Below are positions 26,822-35,786 of a DNA stretch of 64,000 nucleotides, in pieces. The notes beneath the pieces are model-generated. The model was not told the DNA's origin. It ran no database searches and saw only the letters and a list, made by a program, of their open reading frames with translations. The DNA is from an uncultured Lachnospiraceae bacterium (GTDB lineage Bacteria; Bacillota; Clostridia; Lachnospirales; Lachnospiraceae). The translations under genes were made by a program, and so were the position numbers. The stretch is from positions 248,001 through 312,000 of the forward strand of contig CALWOX010000002.1 of assembly GCA_944383265.1 (NCBI GenBank). The letters are read 5' to 3'. Position 1 is the first letter of the stretch, and every line of letters starts with the position of its first letter.

Positions 26822-27949
26822 TTAAAATGCGGGAGGGATCATACAAAGTGCCGTATCCTCCTCAAATCCGCACGCAATATTCATATTTTGCACCGCCTGC
26901 CCTGCGGCTCCCTTTACCATGTTGTCAAGGACAGATACTATTATGAGCCTTCCGGTCCTCTTGTCCTCATGAAGAGAAATATGACAGAAATTAGAGTACT
27001 TGATATTTTTGATATTAGCCGTCATGCCGTCAGGAAGGATCTTTACAAATTTTTCTTCTCCATAGGCCTTCTCATATATCTCTCTTACCTTTAAAAAATC
27101 AAAGCCCTCCTTAAAAGAAGCATATATGGTAGATTCTATTCCCCTGTTTGCAGGCAAAAGATGCGGAACAAAGGTCAGCTTGAAGCTCTTCCCCGATATC
27201 TCATTAAGTACCTGCTCTATCTCCGGGGTATGCCTGTGACAGGCTGTTTTATAAGGCGAAAACGCTTCGTTACATTCAGTAAAATGCGTATTTAGTGCAA
27301 GACCCCTTCCCGCTCCTGTGGCTCCGGATTTTGAGTCTGCTATTATGCTTTCGGTATCCACCGCTCCCGCAGCTATCGCGGGGTAAAGCCCAAGACATAT
27401 TGAGGTGACATAGCATCCGGGGTTTGCAATGATAAGCCCTTTTTTATGGGAGAAGGATTCAGACTCCTCTGACTCTTTGATATTCTCTATCCCTTTGGTA
27501 CTCTTTACATCTTTGGTATCCTTTATATTTTTAAGCAGCCTTCTGTGAAGCTCAGGTATACTGTATACTGCAGCTTCATGCAGCTCCGTCTCGGAATAAT
27601 GACCTCCATACCATTCTGTATAATCCTTTTCATCCTTCAGCCTGAAATCTGCACCCATATCTATAAAAAGCTTCCCTGATTCAAAGCATTTCTTTGCCAT
27701 AGGCTCCGAATGGCCCGCAGGCAGGGAGGCAAATATAATATCGCAGTCTGAGGTGACCGCCTCATCATCTGTAAGGACAAGGTCGCATATCCCTGTAAGC
27801 TGAGGGTATATATCACTTATCCATTCTCCCTTGTAGCTCACCGAGGATACGCTTTTAAGCTCTACCTCAGGATGAGCCAATAACAGTCTCACAAGCTCAA
27901 AGCCCGCATATCCTGTCGCTCCTATAACTCCCGCCTTCAGCTTATCCAT
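26822..27949 (-). CDS. argC: N-acetyl-gamma-glutamyl-phosphate reductase, with insertion
   Basis: NADPH-dependent reductase making N-acetylglutamate semialdehyde. The nucleotide-binding GATGYAGFELVRLL is at residues 10-23, and the catalytic cysteine is in IANPGCYVTS (about residue 179). At 375 residues it is about 30 longer than usual. The extra length is a lysine/glutamate/serine-rich stretch at about residues 141-168, between PELHRRL and the catalytic segment (bases about 27446-27530). The rest is intact. The insertion probably forms a surface loop. Confidence 0.94.
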   Translation of the reverse strand: MDKLKAGVIGATGYAGFELVRLLLAHPEVELKSVSSVSYKGEWISDIYPQLTGICDLVLTDDEAVTSDCDIIFASLPAGHSEPMAKKCFESGKLFIDMGADFRLKDEKDYTEWYGGHYSETELHEAAVYSIPELHRRLLKNIKDTKDVKSTKGIENIKESEESESFSHKKGLIIANPGCYVTSICLGLYPAIAAGAVDTESIIADSKSGATGAGRGLALNTHFTECNEAFSPYKTACHRHTPEIEQVLNEISGKSFKLTFVPHLLPANRGIESTIYASFKEGFDFLKVREIYEKAYGEEKFVKILPDGMTANIKNIKYSNFCHISLHEDKRTGRLIIVSVLDNMVKGAAGQAVQNMNIACGFEEDTALCMIPPAF

Positions 27950-27951
27950 TT

Positions 27952-29331
27952 TTATAGTTCCTCCATCAGAAATTCCCTGACTTTTGCTATCTGTCTCTTT
28001 ACCTCACAGGGAGCAGGGCCTCCCGCGCTCTTACGTTCTCTTACACATACCTCAAGGGATATTTTTTCGTATATATCCTCATCAAATTCCGGACAGGCAG
28101 CCTTATATTCCTCTATAGGAAGAGTCTCAAGAGTGAGCCCTTTTTCTATGCACTGAGCCACAAGCTGCCCCGTGATCTTATAGGCATCCCTGAATGCCAC
28201 GCCCTTTTTTGTAAGATAATCCGCACAATCCGTAGCATTTATAAATCCCCTTGCCGCCGCATTTCTCATATTTTCCTTGAGAACGCGACAGGTGGAAAGC
28301 ATGGGCGTAAAGGTGTCAAGGCAAAGCTTTACAGTATCAATGGCGTCAAATATCGCTTCCTTATCTTCCTGCATGTCCTTATTGTATGCAAGAGAAAGGC
28401 CCTTCATCATGGTAAGAAGGCTCATAAGGTCCCCGTAAACCCTTGAGGTCTTTCCCCTCACAAGCTCCGCCACATCGGGATTCTTCTTTTGAGGCATGAT
28501 AGATGATCCTGTGGAAAAGGCGTCGTCAAGCTCTATAAATTTAAATTCCCATGAGCACCATGCTATTATCTCCTCCGAAAATCTCGAAAGGTGCATCATT
28601 ATTAGAGAGAGGGCAGAGGCAAGCTCTATGCAAAAATCTCTGTCGGACACAGAATCAAGGGAGTTCAAGGTAGGGCCGTCAAAGCCGAGGATGTCAGCCG
28701 TCATATCTCTGTCTGTGGGATATGTTGTCCCTGCAAGGGCGCAGGCCCCCAGTGGGCTGAAATTCATGCGCTTTACAGTATCTTTGATCCTTCCCACATC
28801 TCTCATAAGCATTGATGCATAGGCCATAAGGTGGTGTGCAAAAGTCACAGGCTGTGCTCTTTGAAGATGCGTATATCCCGGCATAACTGTATCCAAGTGC
28901 ATATCTCCCATGTCGCAGAGGACCTTGATAAGATCCTTCAGCTTTTCAATAAGCTCATATGACTCGTCTCTAAGATAAAGCCTTATGTCAAGGGCCACCT
29001 GATCGTTTCTTGACCTTGCCGTATGCAGCCTTTTCCCGGCATCGCCGATCCTTTTTGTGAGTTCCGCCTCAATAAACATATGTATATCCTCGGCATCGGG
29101 ATCAAATTGAAGCTTTCCCGAAATTATGTCCTCATAAATAGTGAGAAGGCCTTCCTTTATCTTCTCCCCATCCTCTGCGGAAATGATTCCGGTCTCTGAA
29201 AGCATAGCGGCGTGGGCCAGAGATCCTCTTATGTCCTGCTTATACATTCTCGAGTCAAATCTTATTGAGGAATTAAAATCATTCACCCTCTCATCGGCCT
29301 CTTTGGAAAATCTTCCGGCCCAAAGCTTCAT
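27952..29331 (-). CDS. argH: Argininosuccinate lyase
   Basis: Splits argininosuccinate into arginine and fumarate. The 459-residue protein has the N-terminal LWAGRFSKEAD, the catalytic histidine in GYTHLQRAQP and the fumarase/ASL signature GSSIMPQKKNPD (about residues 280-291). It lies between argG (16-nt gap) and argC (2-nt gap). Confidence 0.96.
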   Translation of the reverse strand: MKLWAGRFSKEADERVNDFNSSIRFDSRMYKQDIRGSLAHAAMLSETGIISAEDGEKIKEGLLTIYEDIISGKLQFDPDAEDIHMFIEAELTKRIGDAGKRLHTARSRNDQVALDIRLYLRDESYELIEKLKDLIKVLCDMGDMHLDTVMPGYTHLQRAQPVTFAHHLMAYASMLMRDVGRIKDTVKRMNFSPLGACALAGTTYPTDRDMTADILGFDGPTLNSLDSVSDRDFCIELASALSLIMMHLSRFSEEIIAWCSWEFKFIELDDAFSTGSSIMPQKKNPDVAELVRGKTSRVYGDLMSLLTMMKGLSLAYNKDMQEDKEAIFDAIDTVKLCLDTFTPMLSTCRVLKENMRNAAARGFINATDCADYLTKKGVAFRDAYKITGQLVAQCIEKGLTLETLPIEEYKAACPEFDEDIYEKISLEVCVRERKSAGGPAPCEVKRQIAKVREFLMEEL

Positions 29332-29347
29332 AGCTGTATCCTCCGTT

Positions 29348-30577
29348 TTATATCAGTTTTTTATTTTTCTCATCAAGAAGTGCCTTGACCTTTATAGGCA
29401 AGCCGAATAGATTTATGAATCCTGCTGAATCAGCCTGATCATATACATTGTCCTCTCCGAAGGTGGCTATCTCCTCAGAATAGAGAGAATAAGGTGATGT
29501 CATTCCCGCGTTTATGATGTTTCCCTTGTAAAGCTTGAGTTTGACCTCTCCTGTTACAGTCTCCTGAGTCTTGTCCACAAAGGCGCTCAAGGCCTCCCTC
29601 AGAGGAGTGAACCACTGTCCGTTATATACAAGCTCGCTGAATTTGAGCGCTGTCTGCATCTTGTAGTGTTGTGTTTCCTTATCGAGGCATATCTCCTCAA
29701 GGGCCTGATGCGCCGCATAAAGGATAGCCCCGCCGGGAGTCTCATAAACGCCTCGGCTCTTCATTCCCACAAGACGGTTCTCCACCATGTCGATTATGCC
29801 TATACCGTTCTCACCGCCGAGCTTATTGAGCTTTCTTATAATGTCTGAGGCCTTCATCCTCTCTCCATCTACAGAAACAGGTACTCCCTTTTCAAAGGCA
29901 AGCTTTACATAGAAGGGTTCATCAGGCGCTTTCTCAGGTGATACACCCATCTCAAGAATGCTGTCGTACTTCGGCTCGTTTGCGGGGTCCTCAAGGTCAA
30001 GTCCCTCATGTGAAAGATGCCAGAGATTCTTGTCCTTTGAATAGTTTGTCTCCCTGTTTATCTTTAAGGGGATATTGTGCTCCTCAGCATAGGCTATCTC
30101 CTTCTCACGGCTGTTGAGCTCCCAGAAGCGCCAAGGTGCTATGATATCCATCTCGGGAGCAAATGCTTTTATGGAAAGCTCAAAACGCACCTGATCATTT
30201 CCCTTTCCGGTACATCCGTGAGCTATAGCATCCGCACCTTCCTTCTTTGCTATCTCCACAAGCTTCTTTGCAATGACAGGGCGGGCAAAGGATGTACCCA
30301 AAAGATATTTCCCCTCATATACAGCCCCGGCCTTCAAGGTAGGGATGATATAGTCATCCACAAACTCATCTGTAAGATCCTCTATATATATCTTTGAGGC
30401 TCCTGTCTTAATGGCCTTCTCCTCAAGCCCTGAAAGCTCTCCTTCTCCCTGCCCCACATCGGCAGCCACTGCTATGACCTCGCAGTCATAGTGCTCCTTA
30501 AGCCATGGAATAATAACTGATGTATCAAGTCCTCCTGAATATGCGAGAACGACCTTGTTATATTTTTGAGATTTCAT
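29348..30577 (-). CDS. argG: Argininosuccinate synthase
   Basis: ATP-dependent condensation of citrulline and aspartate. About 409 residues. The PP-loop AYSGGLDTS is near the N-terminus, followed by [15 protein letters not shown]. Start 30577 (MKSQKYNK) follows a GGAGGA site; the longer frame to 30619 overlaps the promoter and is rejected. It is first in the seven-gene arginine operon, so the promoter and ArgR-like boxes upstream control the whole pathway. Confidence 0.96.
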   Translation of the reverse strand: MKSQKYNKVVLAYSGGLDTSVIIPWLKEHYDCEVIAVAADVGQGEGELSGLEEKAIKTGASKIYIEDLTDEFVDDYIIPTLKAGAVYEGKYLLGTSFARPVIAKKLVEIAKKEGADAIAHGCTGKGNDQVRFELSIKAFAPEMDIIAPWRFWELNSREKEIAYAEEHNIPLKINRETNYSKDKNLWHLSHEGLDLEDPANEPKYDSILEMGVSPEKAPDEPFYVKLAFEKGVPVSVDGERMKASDIIRKLNKLGGENGIGIIDMVENRLVGMKSRGVYETPGGAILYAAHQALEEICLDKETQHYKMQTALKFSELVYNGQWFTPLREALSAFVDKTQETVTGEVKLKLYKGNIINAGMTSPYSLYSEEIATFGEDNVYDQADSAGFINLFGLPIKVKALLDEKNKKLI

Positions 30578-30610
30578 TTCAAATCCTCCGCCGTAAATAT
30601 TATAGGCTCT

Positions 30611-30638
30611 ATTATACATAATATTTATGCAAAATCAA
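30611..30638 (-). promoter_or_regulatory. Promoter of the arg operon
   Basis: TTGATT (30638-30633) and TATAAT (30616-30611) with a 16-nt spacer on the minus strand, 34 nt upstream of the argG ATG. The spacer contains a palindrome (see the ArgR-like boxes). Confidence 0.7.
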
Positions 30639-30662
30639 GAAGATTTTAAGAATATTTATTCT
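30617..30662. promoter_or_regulatory. Two candidate ArgR (ARG) boxes
   Basis: CATAA-TAT-TTATG (30617-30629) lies inside the promoter spacer. The perfect palindrome AGAATA-TT-TATTCT (30649-30662) lies upstream of the -35, about 32 bp centre to centre (three helical turns). Both resemble the AT-rich ARG-box half-sites bound by hexameric ArgR; binding in the promoter spacer would repress transcription when arginine is abundant. Confidence 0.6.
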
Positions 30663-30890
30663 ATTTTATTAAATTATCAGGAGTATTAATGAATTTTTAT
30701 GCACTTAGTTTTTTCGGATATCATATAATATTCTTTATACGGCCTCCATTGTGGCAAACTCAACTGATGATTTTACGGTCAATGCACCGGCATATAAAGC
30801 TATTGAATCCGGATATAAAAAACAAATATAAAAAATAAAATTAAATTACATGAAAATACAAGCATATGCTCAATACGAAAATTAAATACA
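30663..30890. other. Non-coding interval between the arg and grd operons
   Basis: Between argG and the grd terminator there is no intact gene. A plus-strand frame of 36 sense codons (about 30720-30830; ASIVANSTDDF then APAYKAIESGYKKQI, stop) has coding-like codons but no start or ribosome site. It may be a decayed gene end. Confidence 0.3.
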
Positions 30891-30921
30891 AAAAGAAACG
30901 GCATAGCCGAAGCTACACCGT
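30891..30921 (-). terminator. Terminator of the glycine reductase operon
   Basis: A 10-bp stem (ACGGTGTAGC with GCTATGCCGT, two G-U pairs) closed by a UUCG tetraloop and followed by TTCTTTTT on the minus strand. It lies 62 nt past the grdCD stop. Confidence 0.88.
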
Positions 30922-30982
30922 CTCCATAACAATAACTATATTGTTTTAATTGAGCTTTGGTCCTCTGATAATCAGCCTGAAA

Positions 30983-33532
30983 TTAGCCGATATATCCTGC
31001 CTTTGTAAGGATAGCTACTGCCTTATCCTTGTTAGCCTCTGAGATCTGAACGATAGGGCCTGTGCATCCCATTCCGCCCTCAGCGTAAATTCCCTCTTTC
31101 CAGAGAGCCTTTACAGCGTTGTCGATATCCATAACCTCGATACCGGGGATAGCAGCTGTAACTACTTCCTTAGCAGGCATAGGAACATCCTCTTCCTCTT
31201 CCTCAGCCTCTGCCTTAGCGGGAGCTGATGACTTAAGGATATCGTCAAGTCCTGCTGCGTGAGCTGCAGCGTAGGTCTCGTCAGCGATCTTCTTCCAATC
31301 GTTAGCTACAAGGTTTGCAGCGTACTCCATAGCACCTGCGATTACAGGAGCTCCTGAAGCTCTTGAAACGATCATGACAAGCTTGTCATATCCCTCACCG
31401 ATTCCGGGGCCGTAGCCGTAGCCCATTGCCTCGTACTGTCCGCCTGTTGTGTATGATGAGAAGAGCTTCATCATAAGGTTTCCTGTAAGAGAATCCATTA
31501 CCATAACATCAGCAGTTCCGAGAAGAAGGTCGTTACCTCTCATCTCTACACCGCCATCAGCTCTTGCTGACTCAGCGAAAGTAATGTCAAATCCGTTAGC
31601 CTTGAGCTGCTTAAGAGCCTTCTCACAAGCTCTTGCTCCGTCTATGTTAGCGATACCTACAGTGGGGTTCTCAACTCCGTCAGCCTTAGCAGCGATGATA
31701 CCTGCTATAGCATTCTTAACGAGAGCTGCAACTCTGTCTGTATCTGAAGTTCCTGTTGTGTTAGCTATGTACATAGCCTTTCCGCGAGCAGGTGTGATAA
31801 CCTTACCTACAGTTGAAACTCCGATAGGGAAAGGATAGTGCATTGTAACAGCAGCCTGAGCTGTTCCGTCAGCAAGTGCAGCCTCCATCTCCTTATGAGC
31901 TGTCTCACCTGTAGAAACGATAGCCTCGATTCCCTTCTTTCCTGCAAGCTCAACAGCAAGGTCGATGTTGTCCTCGCCGTGCTCTGAACCCTCAGAAGCG
32001 AATGCGATCTTTGTTCCGTAGTAGTTAGCAGTCTTGCAGATCTTAACTTCCTTCTTAGCTGTTGCAGATCCGCCGCCTACCTGATGATCATTAGCCTGAA
32101 CAACGAATGATACACCGTCGAAGAGGTTTGTCATACGGCCAAGGAAAAGTGAACCCTTACCGATGATCATAGCCTTCTGAACCTTACCTGACTTGCAGTC
32201 GTCCATGAGCTGTCCGAGATAAGGAACTCCTGAAGGGATATGTCCCTGTGTGGGAGCCCAACCGGGCATACCATGCTGCTTAACGAAGTCAGCGATGCCT
32301 GCTCTGTCAAGGTCCTTATTCATAACAGCAAGTGCTGCTATCATCTTGTAGTTAGCCTCGGGAACATCTCCTGCTCCTGCGGGCTTTGTGATATCAGGGT
32401 TCTGAAGCTCGGGAGCGTACTTGTCGATCTCTGTGATCTTAAGTCCTGCTGCCTTAAGGGGATCTCCTACGAGTGATCCGATAACCTTCTGAGGAGCTGA
32501 ACCTGTGCTGATTGTATGACGTCCTACGATATCTGTTCTTACCTGAGGATGGATTCCATCATCAGCAGAAACAAGAACTGAGAAGCCTGCGATGCAGTCC
32601 TCAAGGATAGGAAGTCCCTTCTTTACGTGATCCTTACCGTTCATTCCGAGCTTAGCTGTGCAGCCGCCGGCGGTAACTACAACGTTCTTAAATGTTCCTG
32701 CCTTAACAAGAGCTGCTGCATGAAGCATAGCGTGTGCAGGTCCTGCACAGAAGCCTCTTACATCAGATCCTGTAGCATTGGGATAACCTGCGATCTCAGC
32801 GGCAGCCTTAGCAAAGTTTCCGCCTCCACGCTGGTTCATATCTCCACAAGCCTCCTCACAGCAGTCGATAACGTACTCAACTGATGCGGGATCAAAATTG
32901 TTCTTCTTCTTAAGCTCTATAAGAGATACAACATTTGATGCCTTTGAAACAAGGTTCTCAAGCATTACATGAGCTGAAAGGTTTACATCTACATCGTGAG
33001 CTCTCTTAACTACACCGACAAGCTTCTCACCGATGTAAAGTCCCTCGGAATGCTCCTCTGTTACGAGTCTCTGAAGCTCAGTCTCATCAGCATTGTTCTT
33101 TAAAAGTGACTCGAGCTGCTCGTCTGTGAACCACTCTCTCTTAGCAAGCTTCTCCTTGATCTCAGCTGCGAAACCGTTCTCAAGAAGAACAAGCTCGAAT
33201 ACGTCACAGATATGCATAATTCCGTAGAACTCGTCCTCGGGAAGAATGCATCCGAACTTTCCGTCTTCCTTTGCATCGTTCCACTTCTTGTCATAGTAAG
33301 GGAACTCCGTAGCTGCAAGATCCTCGTATGTAGCATTTCCGATATATACCTGGTTAGGGATATATGAAACTACATCTTCATAACTTCTTAAATGCTTAGG
33401 CAGCTCTACAAGGTACTCTGAAGAGGGATTAACTACTCTCTCTGTTGTCTGTGTAGTACCATTGTAGATTACCATGTCAGGTGTTGCAGCAAGTGTATAG
33501 CTTGCACCTTTAATAACCGGATAACCTTTCAT
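30983..33532 (-). CDS. grdC/grdD: Glycine reductase complex C, fused GrdC-GrdD
   Basis: Component C takes the carboxymethyl group from selenoprotein A and releases acetyl phosphate. One open frame of 849 residues covers both subunits. Residues 1 to about 480 are GrdC-like (FabH-type fold, Cys262 in GFCAGPAHAM, KGSLFLGRMTNLFDG near 460). About 490-849 is GrdD-like (PlsX-type; MHYPFPIGVS, then YEAMGYGYGPGIG). The final domain, after an acidic linker, holds Cys823 in GGMGCTGP, 26 residues from the end. In Eubacterium acidaminophilum GrdD the acetyl-forming cysteine is Cys359 of about 389, a matching position. grdC and grdD are normally separate genes of about 500 and 390 codons; no stop or frameshift separates them here. 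It follows grdA by 149 nt with a hairpin between. Confidence 0.9.
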   Translation of the reverse strand: MKGYPVIKGASYTLAATPDMVIYNGTTQTTERVVNPSSEYLVELPKHLRSYEDVVSYIPNQVYIGNATYEDLAATEFPYYDKKWNDAKEDGKFGCILPEDEFYGIMHICDVFELVLLENGFAAEIKEKLAKREWFTDEQLESLLKNNADETELQRLVTEEHSEGLYIGEKLVGVVKRAHDVDVNLSAHVMLENLVSKASNVVSLIELKKKNNFDPASVEYVIDCCEEACGDMNQRGGGNFAKAAAEIAGYPNATGSDVRGFCAGPAHAMLHAAALVKAGTFKNVVVTAGGCTAKLGMNGKDHVKKGLPILEDCIAGFSVLVSADDGIHPQVRTDIVGRHTISTGSAPQKVIGSLVGDPLKAAGLKITEIDKYAPELQNPDITKPAGAGDVPEANYKMIAALAVMNKDLDRAGIADFVKQHGMPGWAPTQGHIPSGVPYLGQLMDDCKSGKVQKAMIIGKGSLFLGRMTNLFDGVSFVVQANDHQVGGGSATAKKEVKICKTANYYGTKIAFASEGSEHGEDNIDLAVELAGKKGIEAIVSTGETAHKEMEAALADGTAQAAVTMHYPFPIGVSTVGKVITPARGKAMYIANTTGTSDTDRVAALVKNAIAGIIAAKADGVENPTVGIANIDGARACEKALKQLKANGFDITFAESARADGGVEMRGNDLLLGTADVMVMDSLTGNLMMKLFSSYTTGGQYEAMGYGYGPGIGEGYDKLVMIVSRASGAPVIAGAMEYAANLVANDWKKIADETYAAAHAAGLDDILKSSAPAKAEAEEEEEDVPMPAKEVVTAAIPGIEVMDIDNAVKALWKEGIYAEGGMGCTGPIVQISEANKDKAVAILTKAGYIG

Positions 33533-33597
33533 TTTAACTTAATCTCCTGAATTAAATTTATATTTATATTAAAAATAAATATATTGCTTATTTGTAG

Positions 33598-33641
33598 AAA
33601 AGGCTGTAACAAAAGCATTTTCTGCTTCCGTACAGCCTTTT
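33598..33641 (-). terminator. Hairpin between grdA and grdCD, possible partial terminator
   Basis: An 11-bp perfect outer stem (AAAAGGCTGTA/TACAGCCTTTT) with an inner AAGCA/TGCTT stem is followed by only a short TTTT on the minus strand. It may attenuate grdCD or stabilise the 3' end of the grdA message, giving more GrdA than component C. Confidence 0.55.
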
Positions 33642-33681
33642 GTGAGCCACAAGGCTCTAATGACTTACGGGGCACGCACGA

Positions 33682-34155
33682 TTAAAGATACTTGCAGTAC
33701 TCCTTACGAATGTTCTCCATCTCCTCGTGGATTGCGGGAACATCCATAACCATCTCCATCATACCTACCTGCTCGTCATATACAGCGGGATCTACTTCCG
33801 CTTTGATTTCATCTTCACAAATGTGATATACAGTCAGTCCCAACTGGACTCCTGCTAAAGGTCCTGCCCATGTAGGGTCACCATTAGTAACTGTCTCAGC
33901 TGCAAGGCCTGAAGCCTCTGCCTCTGATGCGCCAAGAAGAACAACAACGTTCTCTGCGCCGAACTCCTCACTAATGTTTAATACCCTCTTCTGGTTCTCA
34001 AGATCCATAGCACCTGCGGATGTTCAGACGAAACACTCGGTAGAGGAGTATGCTATGTTTGCGCCTGCTGTCTTAGCGCACTCTTCAATGGCAGGTCCCG
34101 GTACACCGTCACGGTCTCCGATGATGATGACATGCTTGTCTTTAAGTATTGCCAT
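33682..34155 (-). CDS. grdA: Glycine reductase selenoprotein A (UGA = Sec44)
   Basis: Small selenoprotein shared by the substrate-specific and acetyl-forming components; its selenol carries the carboxymethyl group. The ATG at 34155 (AGGAGG upstream) gives 157 residues if the in-frame TGA at 34026-34024 is read as selenocysteine 44. The context [15 protein letters not shown] is the GrdA signature and Sec44 is the family position. Reading the TGA as a stop would leave only 43 residues and an orphan second half starting at 34008, so recoding is certain in practice. A small hairpin with an AGGU loop follows the UGA. 171 nt of non-coding leader separate it from trxA. Confidence 0.96.
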
Positions 34156-34326
34156 ATCAGAATCCTCCTTTTCCTATCATTTTATTTTTATGACATCTTA
34201 TGAAAGTTATTTTCACAAGTATGCATCAAAGTTAGTGCGAAGTGAAAGCCTCGGCCATCACCTCAAAATTTAATTAATTAAACTGAATAAACAAATCAAA
34301 TGTACTCAATGTGTAATTTAAATAAA
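34156..34326 (-). other. Leader region of grdA
   Basis: 171 nt between trxA and grdA, unusually long for this operon. It contains GAGGTGATGGCCGAGGC followed by TTTCACTTC, which can fold weakly, and no open frame. It may hold an internal promoter or RNA element for grdA; I could not assign it to a known riboswitch class. Confidence 0.3.
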
Positions 34327-34647
34327 TTACTCAGCGTACTTCTTGATCATTTCCTCGCATGACTCGGGTGTAGCATCATCCTTAACCCTTGAATCAACCA
34401 TAACGCCATTCTGGTAAATAGCGATTACAGGAAGTCCAAGAACCTTCTGGCTGATAGCGAGTCTTCTTGCCTTTGTGGTGTTGAGAGATGTGAATTTGAT
34501 CTTATCTCCGTAAACCTTCTCGAATCCATGAATATGAGGCATAAGTGCTGCACAAGGTACGCATCCGTCTCCGTAGAAGTCAACGAGAACTGTTCCCTCT
34601 GCCTTTAATACTTCTTCCTCAAAGTTGTCTTTTGTTAAATCTACCAT
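34327..34647 (-). CDS. trxA: Thioredoxin of the glycine reductase system
   Basis: A 106-residue thioredoxin with the atypical active site GCVPC (Cys29/Cys32) in place of CGPC. This variant is typical of thioredoxins encoded with glycine reductase, where they reduce the oxidised selenide-sulfide of GrdA after each turnover. The cis-proline region LGLPVIAIY is present. It lies 57 nt after trxB and before grdA. Confidence 0.93.
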   Translation of the reverse strand: MVDLTKDNFEEEVLKAEGTVLVDFYGDGCVPCAALMPHIHGFEKVYGDKIKFTSLNTTKARRLAISQKVLGLPVIAIYQNGVMVDSRVKDDATPESCEEMIKKYAE

Positions 34648-34704
34648 GATAATCTCCTTCTGTGTAAAAACACATTTTAAATAAAGAATTTATACAGTGT
34701 AAAA

Positions 34705-35655
34705 TTACTCTAAGTTAGCGCAGTACTTTTCAGCCTGTGATGCTGCAATAGCACCATCAGCAGCTGCTGTAACTACCTGACGGAGTGACTTCACTCTTAC
34801 ATCTCCTGCAGCGTAAACGCCCTCGATGTTTGTGTGCATATTATCATCAGTCTTGATGTAGCCGTTCTCCATCTCAAGTCCGCAATCCTGAAGATTATCT
34901 GTGTTGGGAAGGTATCCGATAAATCCGAATACTCCGAACATTCCGTCATCGGGATCAGCCTTGATAGTAGTAAGCTCGCCTGTCTTTACATTCTTAACTA
35001 TCATAGTATCAAGGATGCCGTCACCGTCAACCTCCTCAACAACTGAATCCCACATGAAGTGAAGCTTCTCATTCTTGAAAGCCTTCTCCTGAATAGACTC
35101 AGCAGCACGGAGCTGGTCACGTCTGTGAATGATAGTAACCTTACGAGCAAATTTTGTGAGGTACATAGCTTCCTCAACAGCTGAATCACCGCCGCCTACT
35201 ACATATACCTCAAATCCCTCATAGAAGTTTGCGTCGCAAGTAGCGCAGAAAGAAATTCCCTTACCAAGGAACTCCTTCTCATTCTTGCAGCCGATGGGGC
35301 GGGGATGAGCACCTGTAGCTATAATTACAGTCTTTCCCTCGTATACATCGCCCTTAACGCCTGTGAGCTTCTTAACAGGGCCCTCGAGCTCAGCCTTTAC
35401 GATAGTATCGCATACACGCTCAGCACCGAATTTCTTGACCTGCTCGGTCATACGAGCAATAAGTGAAGGACCTGACTCCTCCTTATCAACCATCTGTCCG
35501 GGATAGTTCTCTATCTCGTCTGTGATGGCGATTTGTCCGCCGTCCTGACCTTTCTCGATTACGAGTGTGTCGAGACGATACCTTCCGCCGTAGAGACCTG
35601 CTGCAAGACCTGCAGGGCCGGCTCCGAGAATGATTAAATCATAAATCTTTCCCAT
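34705..35655 (-). CDS. trxB: Thioredoxin reductase
   Basis: Flavoprotein passing electrons from NAD(P)H to the GCVPC thioredoxin. About 316 residues: FAD motif GAGPAG at residues 11-16, redox pair CATC (Cys137/Cys140), nucleotide motif GGGDSAVEEA and C-terminal YAAGDVR. Start 35655 (ATG) is preferred; the GTG at 35664 sits too close to the AGGAG. It follows grdB after a 131-nt gap holding a large hairpin. In other glycine reducers trxB and trxA lead the operon; here they are in the middle. Confidence 0.95.
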   Translation of the reverse strand: MGKIYDLIILGAGPAGLAAGLYGGRYRLDTLVIEKGQDGGQIAITDEIENYPGQMVDKEESGPSLIARMTEQVKKFGAERVCDTIVKAELEGPVKKLTGVKGDVYEGKTVIIATGAHPRPIGCKNEKEFLGKGISFCATCDANFYEGFEVYVVGGGDSAVEEAMYLTKFARKVTIIHRRDQLRAAESIQEKAFKNEKLHFMWDSVVEEVDGDGILDTMIVKNVKTGELTTIKADPDDGMFGVFGFIGYLPNTDNLQDCGLEMENGYIKTDDNMHTNIEGVYAAGDVRVKSLRQVVTAAADGAIAASQAEKYCANLE

Positions 35656-35710
35656 TGTTATCACTTCTCCTTTTGTAAAGCATTTTGTAAAAAATACTAT
35701 TTTTATAATT

Positions 35711-35763
35711 AGTGTATGCAGGCGTCACTTAATTTCATATAAGTGAATAATCCTGCATACACT
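35711..35763 (-). terminator. Large inverted repeat between grdB and trxB
   Basis: A perfect 12-bp outer stem (AGTGTATGCAGG/CCTGCATACACT) and an inner 7-bp stem TCACTTA/TAAGTGA. The T-rich tract on the minus strand is delayed (TATTTTTT about 20 nt later), so it may be an intra-operon terminator or an RNA-stability element rather than a full stop. Confidence 0.55.
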
Positions 35764-35786
35764 GAATTCAATTACATACTATTATA

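Noticed and set aside
33682-34155. grdA looks like a truncated gene with a premature stop
   Set aside because: The TGA falls exactly at the conserved selenocysteine position of GrdA and the full Sec machinery is in the window; it is recoding, not a pseudogene. The same applies to grdB and selD.
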